64,000 bases of DNA from contig CAZFNS010000006.1 of NCBI GenBank assembly GCA_964520475.1, positions 40,702 to 104,701 on the forward strand, written 5' to 3'. Shown one piece after another: positions 37,501-45,828 of this stretch. A program made the position numbers and the translations under genes. This stretch comes from Ruminobacter sp964520475. Lineage in GTDB: Bacteria > Pseudomonadota > Gammaproteobacteria > Enterobacterales > Succinivibrionaceae. The notes under the pieces are model-generated. The model saw only the letters and a program-made list of their open reading frames with translations, ran no database searches and was not told the origin of the DNA. Each line of letters begins with the position of its first letter. The first letter of the stretch is position 1.

Positions 37501-39888
37501 CTGGAGGCGCACGTACCATGAGCCGCCCGCGCCCCGCAGCACCTGGTACTTGTAGAGCACCACCCAGTCCATGTCATAATCGGAACCGTATTCGAAGTCC
37601 TCGTAATTGATCCTGAACTCGCCCTCGGTGTCGCTCAGCTTCTGGACGTAAAAATCCGCTACCTGGTTGGTCGACATCAGAATTCTGTGGTCGCGGCCGA
37701 TCGCGGGGAGATTTACCACCGCCCCTTGGGCGGGCAGGGACGAGCTCAGCTGAAGGACGCGCGCGGGAGTCTTGGCGAACGGCAGAATCTCCACGGTGGC
37801 GCCGCCGACGTTTAAATTAATCTGGGGCAGGTTGGGCTGCATCGCCACCACGTAAGTCGACAGGTACTGGTCGCTGGCGTTGCCGTTCGGACCGCGCGCC
37901 TTCAGCATGGGGTTCCTGCTGTAAAGTGAGGCCACGCCGGCCACGTTGTAGCTGCCGTAGCTGAACGCCGCGGCCGGGGCGATGCCGATTACCTCGCTCA
38001 GATCCGCGATCTCCTTTCTTGAGGGGATGAACTCGTACGGGCCGCTGTCTTTGCCCCTGACCCCGCCCATGAAATAGCTGCCGGGCTTGAGGCCGTACTC
38101 GCCCGAGACGTTCCTGGTTTCGGCGACCACCGCTCCCGTGTCGCTGCTGAAAGCGCCGCCGTTGAAACTGTCGCTGTCGAAAGTCACGTTCTCGTCGGCG
38201 AGAACCATAGCCACGGGTTTCGCGCAGTACGTGGGGCTCCCGTCCGGATACGGGTTCACCCCGGCGACGTGGCCTATCCCCAGGTCGTTCTCGTCTTTGC
38301 CCGTGCCCTCGTTAAAGAGCGGCATGTTGCGGAAATACCGGGCCGTCTCGTACAGGAGCACGCCGACGGGGTTGCCCCAGTCGGAGCACCGCGGGGTCCC
38401 GGTGCCGCTCATGTATCTCAGGGTGTTGTCCGCCCGGTTGTCGCCGTCGTTCGCCCCCGACCAGCTCCGGCAATCCTTGTAGTTGGAAAACTCGCCGCCT
38501 TCCTTGCCGTTGTCCCGCTGGGCGACCCGGAAGCGGTCCAGCGTGGGAACGATGCCGCAGAAGCTGCCCCCGTTGGTGCACCTTACGGCCGAGTAATCGA
38601 AGTCGCCCGGCCGGCGCCCGCCCCCCGCGGCGACGACCACCTCTTTGCCGAAATCGCCGATGTTGGCGCGGAGCGCCGCGCCGGTGCGGTTGTTCTCCCA
38701 GCTGCCGGTGATGAGGCCGAATTTCATGCGCGGCGAAGCGCCCTCGCCGTACTGCTGCAAAAGCCCGACGGGCTGCCAGACCGGATTGGCTTCCGTGCCG
38801 TAATTCTTGCAGCTGTCGTTGTCGTGGTACTCGGCCGAGCACGCCGCCACGGCGATATTGGCTTCCCGCACCGCCCCCGAGAAGAGGGACTGTCCGGTGG
38901 GCTGGCTGCCGTTAGCCAGATCGCTCCGGTTGATCCGCTTCTGGTTCGGCGAGGCGATGGCGTCGTCGCCGTACTGGTTGTCGCTGGACTGGCGGCTCGC
39001 CCAGTCCCAGATGAAGTTGCGCGCGGACTCCGAGTCCACGCCGGGCATGCCCGCGTCGTCCACCAGGCCGTAGCGCATGTAGCTCGAGGTCAGTTTGTAA
39101 CCCGGCTCGTCGGGCGACGCCACCACGAAGAACCAGGCCCGGTCGTTACCCGCCCCGGTATCCTGCAGACCGGCGAAGTCGCTCACGGTGAACGCGCCCC
39201 CGTACATCTTGTCGCCCAGGACCTTGCCCCACGCGTGGGCGTCGCGCAGAACGCGCGAGTGCGCGAGGATCGCGGAATCGTCGGGCGCGTAGCGCGCCGC
39301 GGCGTTGCCGGCGCCCGCGCGGGTGCCGCCGTACAGCACCTTCTTGATTACGTCGATTCTGCTCGAGGTCAGGTAGTTGAGGAAGTTGCCGGACCACTGC
39401 GCGCCGCCGGGGCAGACCCTGACGCCGCGCTCCTCTCCCCACATCGGGAGGGAGCCGGACTTGAGCCGCGCCTTCCCGGTCGGGCGCCAGAACCCGCCGA
39501 AACCCTCCGGCAGGGCGCCGCTGACGCCGGAAGTGCCGTCGTTGTACTCATAGCAGAGGGAGCTGTCGAACAGGCCGTAGTAATCGATCGACGGGTCGAA
39601 CATGATGTCCAGCCTGCCGTCGCCGTCGATGTCGGTGTAATCCGAATACGCTTCCGAGAACAGATTGTGCTCCCTGCCCAGGGTCAGCATCACCAGCGGG
39701 GCCACGCCCAGCCCGCCCACGCCGAACGGGGCGGTGGCGGGCTCGACGGCGGAAGCCCGGGCCACGTCGTCGGGAGACGACAGGTTGCCGTTGGCGGCGC
39801 GCGCCGTCCCGGCCGCAGCCGTCAGGCCGGCCGCGGCCAGCATCGTAAAGGCATTAATAATCCGCGAAAGATTTTTCAGTTTTACCAT
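34531..39888 (-). CDS. PilY1/PilC-like type IV pilus tip adhesin
   Basis: A 1785-residue exported protein. A signal peptide ends near TARAANG. The N-terminus has a calcium-loop-like sequence, D86-x-D88-x-D90-G-R-L-D94, followed by a Tyr-rich segment (DYYGLFDSSLCYEY) as in PilY1 proteins. A large, Tyr/Ser/Asn-rich middle follows. The C-terminal third has the beta-propeller family blocks: GDIINSDAVVFSP, FLAVGANDGMLHIIDE and YLYGAYGMGFKGGYVLN. PilY1 proteins cap type IV pili and act in adhesion and surface sensing. No minor pilin or pilus assembly gene is near, so the rest of the machinery must be elsewhere. A CRP-like site lies about 100 bp upstream. Confidence 0.88.
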   Translation of the reverse strand: MVKLKNLSRIINAFTMLAAAGLTAAAGTARAANGNLSSPDDVARASAVEPATAPFGVGGLGVAPLVMLTLGREHNLFSEAYSDYTDIDGDGRLDIMFDPSIDYYGLFDSSLCYEYNDGTSGVSGALPEGFGGFWRPTGKARLKSGSLPMWGEERGVRVCPGGAQWSGNFLNYLTSSRIDVIKKVLYGGTRAGAGNAAARYAPDDSAILAHSRVLRDAHAWGKVLGDKMYGGAFTVSDFAGLQDTGAGNDRAWFFVVASPDEPGYKLTSSYMRYGLVDDAGMPGVDSESARNFIWDWASRQSSDNQYGDDAIASPNQKRINRSDLANGSQPTGQSLFSGAVREANIAVAACSAEYHDNDSCKNYGTEANPVWQPVGLLQQYGEGASPRMKFGLITGSWENNRTGAALRANIGDFGKEVVVAAGGGRRPGDFDYSAVRCTNGGSFCGIVPTLDRFRVAQRDNGKEGGEFSNYKDCRSWSGANDGDNRADNTLRYMSGTGTPRCSDWGNPVGVLLYETARYFRNMPLFNEGTGKDENDLGIGHVAGVNPYPDGSPTYCAKPVAMVLADENVTFDSDSFNGGAFSSDTGAVVAETRNVSGEYGLKPGSYFMGGVRGKDSGPYEFIPSRKEIADLSEVIGIAPAAAFSYGSYNVAGVASLYSRNPMLKARGPNGNASDQYLSTYVVAMQPNLPQINLNVGGATVEILPFAKTPARVLQLSSSLPAQGAVVNLPAIGRDHRILMSTNQVADFYVQKLSDTEGEFRINYEDFEYGSDYDMDWVVLYKYQVLRGAGGSWYVRLQLSHADGDRFASQHAGYVITGVENEGVYVDLAKVSANAAATDSGSNGNLYELDNMIGDAAIISCSRQGKNDLADVMDRSSGYGAAAKMACLLPERGMTEDDYANYFWSAANIDSYYDNHIKNNAGYYYANRRALYDAGYTAFADFSDYGVPGMSGKLNFRLGGDRYASAGRNGGYVSSRVFKVKSAGGDSGWLKTPLWFAAKYGINAGYAPSRAKPEVEPDNYYLVTNPTKLRDGIAEMLNKIDQSFKSGSSFTAAGGELRAGGAVYGSNYDPSTWYGSLEKIRYDSDYRYTASYDWNAARTFAAASPDDRLIMTMDYAGNRLVRLYAEDIDYDSSDYGGYADSSLSSGVAAYAGLDIVRKLVNEDAGDEVLASDPDYLVYADKLVRWMLGEHKYEGLDTSENVSRRIARNDNKPLRRRAEELGGPTFSFVLGDIINSDAVVFSPASGGKQFLAVGANDGMLHIIDEADGSPVVSYVPSVMLSSLGRLVRETYASDHYPFVDSTPQFFRDRDTGKAYLYGAYGMGFKGGYVLNVTGVADLAGKSPEEKFGILGGDGENPLLLWELTEKQTVRDADGDPVITMGSEFIGRQRLAPALIRHPEGPEPDAPAVPYLIYGSGYDADRQGIVMVDMLYRDDHDCGGGSAATFTPCVVNEVEVSAEDPWGYGRKNAFAPVATYSETVTNEYAAGTQGYVYRALYWGDLFGNVWKIDLDSLDAGESGDYYDVTNWGVAGDSVPKVIFRAADGNNAAQPITAKIAVGFDSGGGIGLLFGTGSIWTKTDQEPVSKRYNENQTLYMIRDFNAADPEVNASGEKPVRRCETPGMVTSPTNRCLVRMTESLHPDGRITAEADSSLDLTNAKLFGWYLDVYSVADDALVARNSGARLYRDVNIVDGTRFSVPVNVPSVDDPCGGGGASYVLYGNWNFRNGTVSFDATDVNRFLLSEGRTYVDAEGNVRTVYSGDKATSEGPSSTVEVTHRLPALRNSSWLRMY

Positions 39889-39955
39889 GATAGAGTTCCA
39901 TAATTATGTTTTAACAACTTAGTACAACATTTAAACAAATTGTAAATTAAATGTT

Positions 39956-39961
39956 ATTTTA
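39956..39961 (-). promoter_or_regulatory. Possible -10 element of the pilY1-like gene
   Basis: TAAAAT on the minus strand in an AT-rich leader. If transcription starts near 39950, the CRP-like site centres about -42 to -45, a class II activator position. No -35 match is visible, which fits activator dependence. Confidence 0.4.
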
Positions 39962-39985
39962 TTACACAAGATGTTAACATATTTA

Positions 39986-40001
39986 TGTGATCTATGTCAC
40001 G
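39986..40001. promoter_or_regulatory. CRP (cAMP receptor protein) binding site
   Basis: TGTGATCTATGTCACG matches TGTGA-N6-TCACA at 9 of 10 conserved positions. It lies between purA and the pilY1-like gene, both on the minus strand, so it can only serve the latter. Confidence 0.75.
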
Positions 40002-40094
40002 TTATATCGACGACCCTGTCTTTCGGGAGGTTAAACGCGCGGCCGGGGCAAAAAAACGGCCGCATGGCGCGGCCGGGCGGAATTTCCCCGGCCG

Positions 40095-40127
40095 TAAAAA
40101 AGAATCCCGCGGCCTCGGGCCGCGGGA
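40095..40127 (-). terminator. Terminator of purA
   Basis: A perfect 10-bp stem TCCCGCGGCC/GGCCGCGGGA with a 3-base loop, then TTCTTTTTT on the minus strand. Confidence 0.88.
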
Positions 40128-40175
40128 CGGGGATAAACGCTTTCCGGCGCGGGGGGAACCCCCGCTCCGGACCGG

Positions 40176-41474
40176 TTACCCGGCGAACGGGTGGTGCAGA
40201 ACGATCGTCTCCTCGCGATCGGGACCGGTCGAAATCACGAAAATCTTAACTCCCGAGATTTCCTCCAGGCATCTGACGTAATTTTTGGCGTTTTCGGGAA
40301 GCTCGCCGAAGCTCTTCAGCCCGGCGGTGGACTCCTTCCACCCGGGCAGCGTTTTGTACACGGGCTCGACGCCGGCGTAATCGTCGGCCGCGAGCGGCGC
40401 GAAGCCCTTCGCCTCCTCGCCGTTCTTCCGGTACCCGACGCAGATTTTGACCTCGTCGAGGCCGTCGAGCACGTCCAGCTTGGTCAGGCACAGCCCGCTC
40501 AGCGAGTTGATCCGGGCCGAGCGGCGCATCGCCACCCCGTCGAACCAGCCGCAACGGCGCCGGCGCCCGGTAACGGAGCCGAACTCCGCCCCCTTGTCGC
40601 AGAGATATTCCCCGGTCGCGTCCGTGAGTTCGGTCGGGAATGGCCCGCCGCCCACCCTGGTCGTATACGCCTTGGCGATGCCGACCACGCAGTCGATGTC
40701 CCGGGGACCGAAGCCCGATCCGGTGCACACGCCCCCGGCGACGGTGTTCGAGGAGGTCACGTACGGGTAGGTGCCCTGATCGATGTCGAGGAAGGTGCCC
40801 TGGGCGCCCTCGAACATGATTCTGGCCCCGGCCTCGCGCGCCTCGGCGAGCAGCGAGGTCACGTCCCGCACCATCGGGATAATCTCCTTCGCGTAAGCCT
40901 CGCAGTCGGCGAGGATCCGCTCGGCGGAAACGGGCTCCGCGCCGTAGTAGCCGGTCAGGCAGAAATTGTGGTAGTCCGCGACGGCCGCGAGCTTTTCGGC
41001 GAAGACGCCCATGTCGAACATGTCGCCCACGCGGAGCGCCCGCCGCGCGGCCTTGTCCTCGTAGGCCGGGCCGATGCCCCGGCCGGTGGTGCCGATGGCC
41101 TTGCCGCCGAGCTTCGCCTCGCGCGCCCGGTCGACGGCCTGATGGTAAGGGAGAATGAGCGGGCAGGCCGGGCTTATCACGAGGCGCGACCGCACGTCGA
41201 CGCCCTTGTCCTCAAGCTCCCGGATTTCGCCGAGCAGCGCCTCGGGGGAAACCACCACGCCGTTGCCGATCACGCACGTGCAGTTCGGCCGCAGGATGCC
41301 CGAAGGGATCAGCCTGAGGACCTGCTTTTTCCCGTCCACCACCAGAGTGTGGCCGGCGTTGTGGCCTCCCTGGTACCTGACGACGTAATCGGCCTCGCCG
41401 GTAAGAAGATCGACAATTTTACCCTTCCCTTCGTCACCCCACTGGGTTCCCAGGACAACAACGTTATGAGCCAT
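40176..41474 (-). CDS. purA: Adenylosuccinate synthetase
   Basis: Converts IMP and aspartate to adenylosuccinate with GTP. 432 residues, the same as E. coli PurA (432). GTQWGDEGKGKIVD, GGHNAGHT and the TTRVGGGPFPTE segment are diagnostic. It has its own promoter and terminator, separating it from hflC upstream, and the small yjeT gene found there in E. coli is absent. Confidence 0.97.
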   Translation of the reverse strand: MAHNVVVLGTQWGDEGKGKIVDLLTGEADYVVRYQGGHNAGHTLVVDGKKQVLRLIPSGILRPNCTCVIGNGVVVSPEALLGEIRELEDKGVDVRSRLVISPACPLILPYHQAVDRAREAKLGGKAIGTTGRGIGPAYEDKAARRALRVGDMFDMGVFAEKLAAVADYHNFCLTGYYGAEPVSAERILADCEAYAKEIIPMVRDVTSLLAEAREAGARIMFEGAQGTFLDIDQGTYPYVTSSNTVAGGVCTGSGFGPRDIDCVVGIAKAYTTRVGGGPFPTELTDATGEYLCDKGAEFGSVTGRRRRCGWFDGVAMRRSARINSLSGLCLTKLDVLDGLDEVKICVGYRKNGEEAKGFAPLAADDYAGVEPVYKTLPGWKESTAGLKSFGELPENAKNYVRCLEEISGVKIFVISTGPDREETIVLHHPFAG

Positions 41475-41597
41475 ACCAGTTTAAACTCACTTTAATGCGG
41501 CTTGCGGCCGCGGAGGAAGAAACCGCCCCGCCGGAGGCGGAACGAGGACAAAAAAAAGCGGGAGAACGCGCCGGCGCCCCCGGATTTCACATCAACA

Positions 41598-41625
41598 ATT
41601 CTACAAAAACCATTTTAAATTGCAA
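41598..41625 (-). promoter_or_regulatory. Probable purA promoter
   Basis: TTGCAA (41625-41620), a 16-bp spacer and TAGAAT (41603-41598), 124 bp before the purA ATG. Confidence 0.6.
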
Positions 41626-41708
41626 CACTTTCCGCGAATTTTACGCGGCCGCTCACCCAAAACGGAAACCCCGGCCGGGACGCCGGGATCCGGTCCGGAC
41701 GGCGGGGA

Positions 41709-42641
41709 TCACCGCGGGTTGAAATACTTGAAGAACTCGTTGTTCTCCCCGGTGACGATGATGTTGTTGCCCCCGGTCATGCTCTGCCGGTAGGCGTCCA
41801 TGCTGCGGAGGAAATCGAACAGCTCGGGGTTCTTGGAATAGGTCTCCGCGTAGATCCGCGTCGCCTTGGCGTCGCCGCTGCCCCGCAGCGCCTTGGCGTT
41901 CCTTTCGGCCTCGGCTATCTTGACGACGGCGAGTTTGTCGGCGTTGGCCCGGATGGCCTCGGCCTCCTGCCGCCCCTCCGAGCGGTGGAGCCGCGCCACG
42001 GCGTCGCGCTCGGCGCGCATGCGCTGGTAAATCGAGCTCGAAACCTCGCTCGGAAGCTCAATCTTCATGATGCGCACGTCCACGATGCGGATCCCGAGAT
42101 CCTTTTCCGCGACCGGCCCGGTGGCCGACAGGGCGTTCTGCATGATCTGCTCCCGCTTCGAGGAGGAGTCCTCTTCGCCCTCGTCGCCGCCTTTATCGGA
42201 GTTGGCCCGTCCCGCCACGATTTCCTTGATGCTCAGCAGGCCGATCTGGCTCCTCAGGCTGTTGGTGATCTTGTTGCGCAGCAGTTCCTCGGCCACGTAG
42301 CGGTCGCCCTTGGTGGAGGTGTAGAACCGGGCGAAATCCTCGATCTTCCACTTGGCGTAGGAATCGATGATCAGATCCTTCTTTTCGGAAGTGACGAACC
42401 GGTCCGCCGTGGAGTTCAGGGTCTGGACCCGCGCGTCGAGATACATCACCCTGTCCACGAAGGGAACCTTGAGCGACAGCCCGGGAGAATACAGCCTGAT
42501 CTCCCCCGCCGCGTCCCTGAGCACCTTGTCGAATCTGGTGATGAGGGCCCGCTGGCCCTCGGAAACCACGAAGACGGACTGGTACAGGGTAATCAGCGCC
42601 AGCGCCGCGATCGTAAGCAGAATGTTGGAGTTCTTCATCAT
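41709..42641 (-). CDS. hflC: HflC, membrane SPFH protein modulating FtsH
   Basis: 310 residues (E. coli 334). One N-terminal membrane segment (ILLTIAALALITLYQSVFVV) and then a periplasmic SPFH/prohibitin domain (EGQRALITRFDKVL). With HflK it surrounds the FtsH protease in a large complex. It starts 12 bp after hflK. A charged insert, SDKGGDEGEEDSSSKREQ, lies in the middle. Confidence 0.94.
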   Translation of the reverse strand: MMKNSNILLTIAALALITLYQSVFVVSEGQRALITRFDKVLRDAAGEIRLYSPGLSLKVPFVDRVMYLDARVQTLNSTADRFVTSEKKDLIIDSYAKWKIEDFARFYTSTKGDRYVAEELLRNKITNSLRSQIGLLSIKEIVAGRANSDKGGDEGEEDSSSKREQIMQNALSATGPVAEKDLGIRIVDVRIMKIELPSEVSSSIYQRMRAERDAVARLHRSEGRQEAEAIRANADKLAVVKIAEAERNAKALRGSGDAKATRIYAETYSKNPELFDFLRSMDAYRQSMTGGNNIIVTGENNEFFKYFNPR

Positions 42642-42653
42642 GATGCCCGCACC

Positions 42654-43655
42654 TTATTTCTTGCCGTCCGCGGCTTTGGCGCCGCCCGCCCCGCCGATTC
42701 TGTCCAGAGGCAGATAGATGACCGGCGGCTGGCCCTTCTCCGCGTCCGTGCCGATGATGACCTTGGCGCTCGCGCCGTAAACGGCTTCCATCGTCTCGAG
42801 GAAAATGCGGCGCTTGGTGATCGTCGGGGCCGCGAGAAACTCGGGCAGGATCTTTTCGAACCGGGCCACGTCTCCCTCCGCCTTGGCGACCACCTGGCGG
42901 CTGTAGCCCTCGGCCTCCTCCATGATGCGCCGGGCCTGGCCCTCGGCCCGCGGCACGACCTCGTTCCGGTACGCCTCGGCCTCGCGCTTGAACCTCTGCT
43001 CGTCCTCCTGCGCGGCGATGGCGTCGTCGAAAGCGGCCTTCACCTGATCGGGGGCGCGCGCCGGCAGAAAGTTCACGTCGACGATGGATATCCCCATCTC
43101 GTACTGGGCGATGACGGAGGAAAGAAGCTCGCGCGTCGACTGGCGGACCTGCTCGCGGCCGTTGGTGAGCACGTCGTCCATTTTAGTGTGCCCGATGACG
43201 TAGCGGAGCGCGCTGTCCGTGGCCTGGGTGAGGCTCAGATCGGGATCGACCATGTTGTAGAGGTATTCCCGCGGGTTGCTGACGCGGTACTGCACCTCCA
43301 TCTCGACGTTGACCACGTTCTCGTCCTCGGTGAGCATGGAGCCGGCCGACTTGGCCGACCGGACCATCTGGACGTCGACGCGGGCGACCTTGTCCACCAG
43401 GGGAACGCGCCAGTGCAGGCCGGGCATTTCGACGCGGCTGAACCGGCCGAGCCGCAGGACCACGCCCTGCTCCGCCTCCCGGACGGTGTAAAAATGACTG
43501 AGCGCCACCACGGCGAGCAGCACGCCCGCGGCCGCCGCCCAGGTCAGGGGGGAACCTTTGAGGAACAGGTCGTTGATTATCCCGCCGGCGCGGTTCACCC
43601 TGTTCCGCCGCTCCTGCTGTTTCCAGGGATCCTTTTCGGGCTCGTTCCAGACCAT
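42654..43655 (-). CDS. hflK: HflK, membrane SPFH protein modulating FtsH
   Basis: 333 residues (E. coli 419). It starts MVWNEPEKDPWKQQ, a shortened version of the Gly-rich HflK N-terminus, then one membrane segment and an SPFH domain (EAEQGVVLRLGRF, GLHWRVP). The cytoplasmic N-terminus and C-terminus are shorter than in E. coli. Partner of HflC downstream. Confidence 0.93.
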   Translation of the reverse strand: MVWNEPEKDPWKQQERRNRVNRAGGIINDLFLKGSPLTWAAAAGVLLAVVALSHFYTVREAEQGVVLRLGRFSRVEMPGLHWRVPLVDKVARVDVQMVRSAKSAGSMLTEDENVVNVEMEVQYRVSNPREYLYNMVDPDLSLTQATDSALRYVIGHTKMDDVLTNGREQVRQSTRELLSSVIAQYEMGISIVDVNFLPARAPDQVKAAFDDAIAAQEDEQRFKREAEAYRNEVVPRAEGQARRIMEEAEGYSRQVVAKAEGDVARFEKILPEFLAAPTITKRRIFLETMEAVYGASAKVIIGTDAEKGQPPVIYLPLDRIGGAGGAKAADGKK

Positions 43656-43738
43656 GTGTATCTCCCAACGAAATCAAAAAAATCCGGCGAAAATCCCGCC
43701 GCGCGGCGGCGGGCCGGTCAGTTCCCGGCTTTCCGGGA

Positions 43739-45070
43739 TCAGTACGGGCTCTCCCGGAAAGTGAAGTTCCGGGGGCTCACGCAGTATTTCTCGAGCGCCC
43801 CGCCGCACCGGCCGTTCACCTTGGCGAGCTCGGCCCGCCGGTGCCTCACGCTCAGGATCATCTCGCCGCTCCGGCTGAACTTCTCGCTGACGACGGCGCC
43901 CAGGCCGTACAGGGCGTTGCGGACCTCGCCCGCGGCGCCCGGCAGCCTGAGCAGCAGCTCCACCGCGTCGCCGCCGAGGAGATCCCCCACGGCGCGCAGG
44001 AGCAGCTCGGCGCCGCTCCCCGTCGCGGCGCTCATGTAAACCGCCTCGGGCCGGCCCTCCGCGTCGCGGACGATCCGCGGCCCGGTCCCGCCCAGCCGGT
44101 CTATTTTGTTGAAGACCAGCAGCTCCGGCACGCCGGCGGCCCCGATTTCCCGCAGGACGCCCCGCACCGCGCCGATGTTCCCCGCGGCCCGCTCGTCCGC
44201 GGCGTCGACGACGTGGAGCAGCAGGTCCGCGTCCCTGGTTTCCTTGAGAGTCGACTTGAACGCGGCCACGAGATCGTGCGGCAGGTGCCTGATGAAACCC
44301 ACGGTGTCCGCGAGCGCCACCCTGCCGACGTGGGGCAGATCCAGGGAGCGGATCGTCGGATCCAGGGTCGCGAACAGCAGATCGGCCGTATACGCGTCCG
44401 CCCCGGTGAGCAGGTTGAACAGCGTGGATTTCCCGGCGTTGGTGTAGCCGACCAGGGAGACGACGGGAATATTGTTGCGCGCGCGGGCCCGCCCGCTCTG
44501 CGCCCGGCGCTTCTCCACCAGCAGCAGTTCCCCGCCGAGCGCGGCGATCCTTTCGCGGAGGAGCCGCCGGTCGCTTTCGAGCTGGGTTTCCCCCGGGCCG
44601 CCCCTCAGCCCGATGCCGCCCTTCTGGCGCTCGAGGTGGGTCCAGCCCCGGACCAGCCTGGTCTGCAGATAGCGCAGCTGGGCGAGCTCGACCTGGAGCC
44701 TGCCTTCGCTGGTCCGCGCCCGGCGCGCGAAAATGTCGAGAATCAGCGCCGTCCGCGTTATCACCTTGCGCCGCAGATCCTTTTCCAGGTTCCTTTCCTG
44801 GGACGGGGTCAGCTCGTGGTTGAATATGACGGTTTCCGCCCCGCCCGCGTCGGACAGGGCCGCCAGCTCGGCGACTTTGCCGCTGCCGATGAAAGTGCGC
44901 GGGTCGGGCGTTTTGCGCGAGCACGACAACACCCCCGTAACGACCGCCCCCGCCGACTTGGCCAGGAGCTTAAGCTCGTTCAGGTCCTCGTTGCTGCTTT
45001 CCCGGGCAAAATCGACATTTACGAGGACGGATCTTTCGCCGCCCCTGTATCTTTCATCGAAATCAAACAA
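43739..45070 (-). CDS. hflX: GTPase HflX
   Basis: A ribosome-splitting Obg-HflX GTPase, 443 residues (E. coli 426). The start is a TTG giving (M)FDFDERY, which aligns with the E. coli N-terminus MFDRYDAG. GGRGPGE-like sequence appears as GGPGETQLESDRR; G1 is GYTNAGKSTLF, followed by DTVGFI and FNKID. It lies between hfq and hflK as in E. coli. Confidence 0.94.
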   Translation of the reverse strand: MFDFDERYRGGERSVLVNVDFARESSNEDLNELKLLAKSAGAVVTGVLSCSRKTPDPRTFIGSGKVAELAALSDAGGAETVIFNHELTPSQERNLEKDLRRKVITRTALILDIFARRARTSEGRLQVELAQLRYLQTRLVRGWTHLERQKGGIGLRGGPGETQLESDRRLLRERIAALGGELLLVEKRRAQSGRARARNNIPVVSLVGYTNAGKSTLFNLLTGADAYTADLLFATLDPTIRSLDLPHVGRVALADTVGFIRHLPHDLVAAFKSTLKETRDADLLLHVVDAADERAAGNIGAVRGVLREIGAAGVPELLVFNKIDRLGGTGPRIVRDAEGRPEAVYMSAATGSGAELLLRAVGDLLGGDAVELLLRLPGAAGEVRNALYGLGAVVSEKFSRSGEMILSVRHRRAELAKVNGRCGGALEKYCVSPRNFTFRESPY

Positions 45071-45204
45071 TATTCAGCACCCGCTAGTATCCGCTTCGCC
45101 GTGTCCGTCGTCCCGGCCCGGCGGCGCCGGGCCTCTCTGCCTTGTCCGGGGGAGACGGGGGCGGGGAACCGGCCGCGCTGACTTAAAGCGCCCGCCGTTC
45201 CTGC

Positions 45205-45483
45205 TTACTGATCCGGCTCTTCCTTCTCACCCCCGGAGGAACCGTCCCCTCCTCCCGAATCAGTCTGGTTCAGATTTTTAATCGCTTTCGAAGGAACAAT
45301 CGTGGACACGGCGTGCTTGTACACCATCTGGCACACGTTATTCTTCAGAAGTATCACGAACTGGTCAAATGACTCCACCTGACCCTGCAGTTTTATACCG
45401 TTGACAAGATAAATTGAGACAGGAATCCTTTCCTTGCGCAGAGCGTTTAAAAACGGATCCTGCAGTGATTGTCCTTTGGACAT
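45205..45483 (-). CDS. hfq: RNA chaperone Hfq
   Basis: 92 residues (E. coli 102). The Sm1 (QSLQDPFLNALRKERIPVSI) and Sm2 (YKHAVSTIVP) motifs are intact. The C-terminal tail is short, Gly/Ser-rich and then acidic (GGEKEEPDQ). It mediates sRNA-mRNA pairing. Confidence 0.98.
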   Translation of the reverse strand: MSKGQSLQDPFLNALRKERIPVSIYLVNGIKLQGQVESFDQFVILLKNNVCQMVYKHAVSTIVPSKAIKNLNQTDSGGGDGSSGGEKEEPDQ

Positions 45484-45828
45484 AATTTCATCCTTAATTA
45501 TGTATTATCATCACTTCAATGCCTGCCGTTCAACATTTTCTGTTGTAATTATATTTATCTTTCTAGTTATATTTATCGTTTTTATTTAGTTATCGTTACT
45601 TATCTGCATTCAACCAATGCGGACATTGATCGTATAAAAATTAACTATTATTTGTTATACAAGGGTAGTATATCAAAAAACGGCGTAAAATTAAGCCGCG
45701 GAGCGGTTTCGCGTTCAATTTAGACTACTTTTCTCACAAAACAGAACAAATAAATCCGGGGCAAAACCCGCGGCCCGCCGTTTAACCGACAAAACCACGG
45801 TTTTATCGGTTATTCCGGGCGCCGCGCC
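45484..45828. other. AT-rich hfq leader region (345 bp)
   Basis: No gene seen. From about 45484 to 45680 it is strikingly AT-rich compared with everything around it. Several weak -10-like hexamers occur but no convincing -35/-10 pair. A near-perfect 14-bp palindrome (45783-45796 with 45799-45812, one mismatch) lies just after miaA and may end its transcript, though it lacks a T-tract. Confidence 0.6.
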
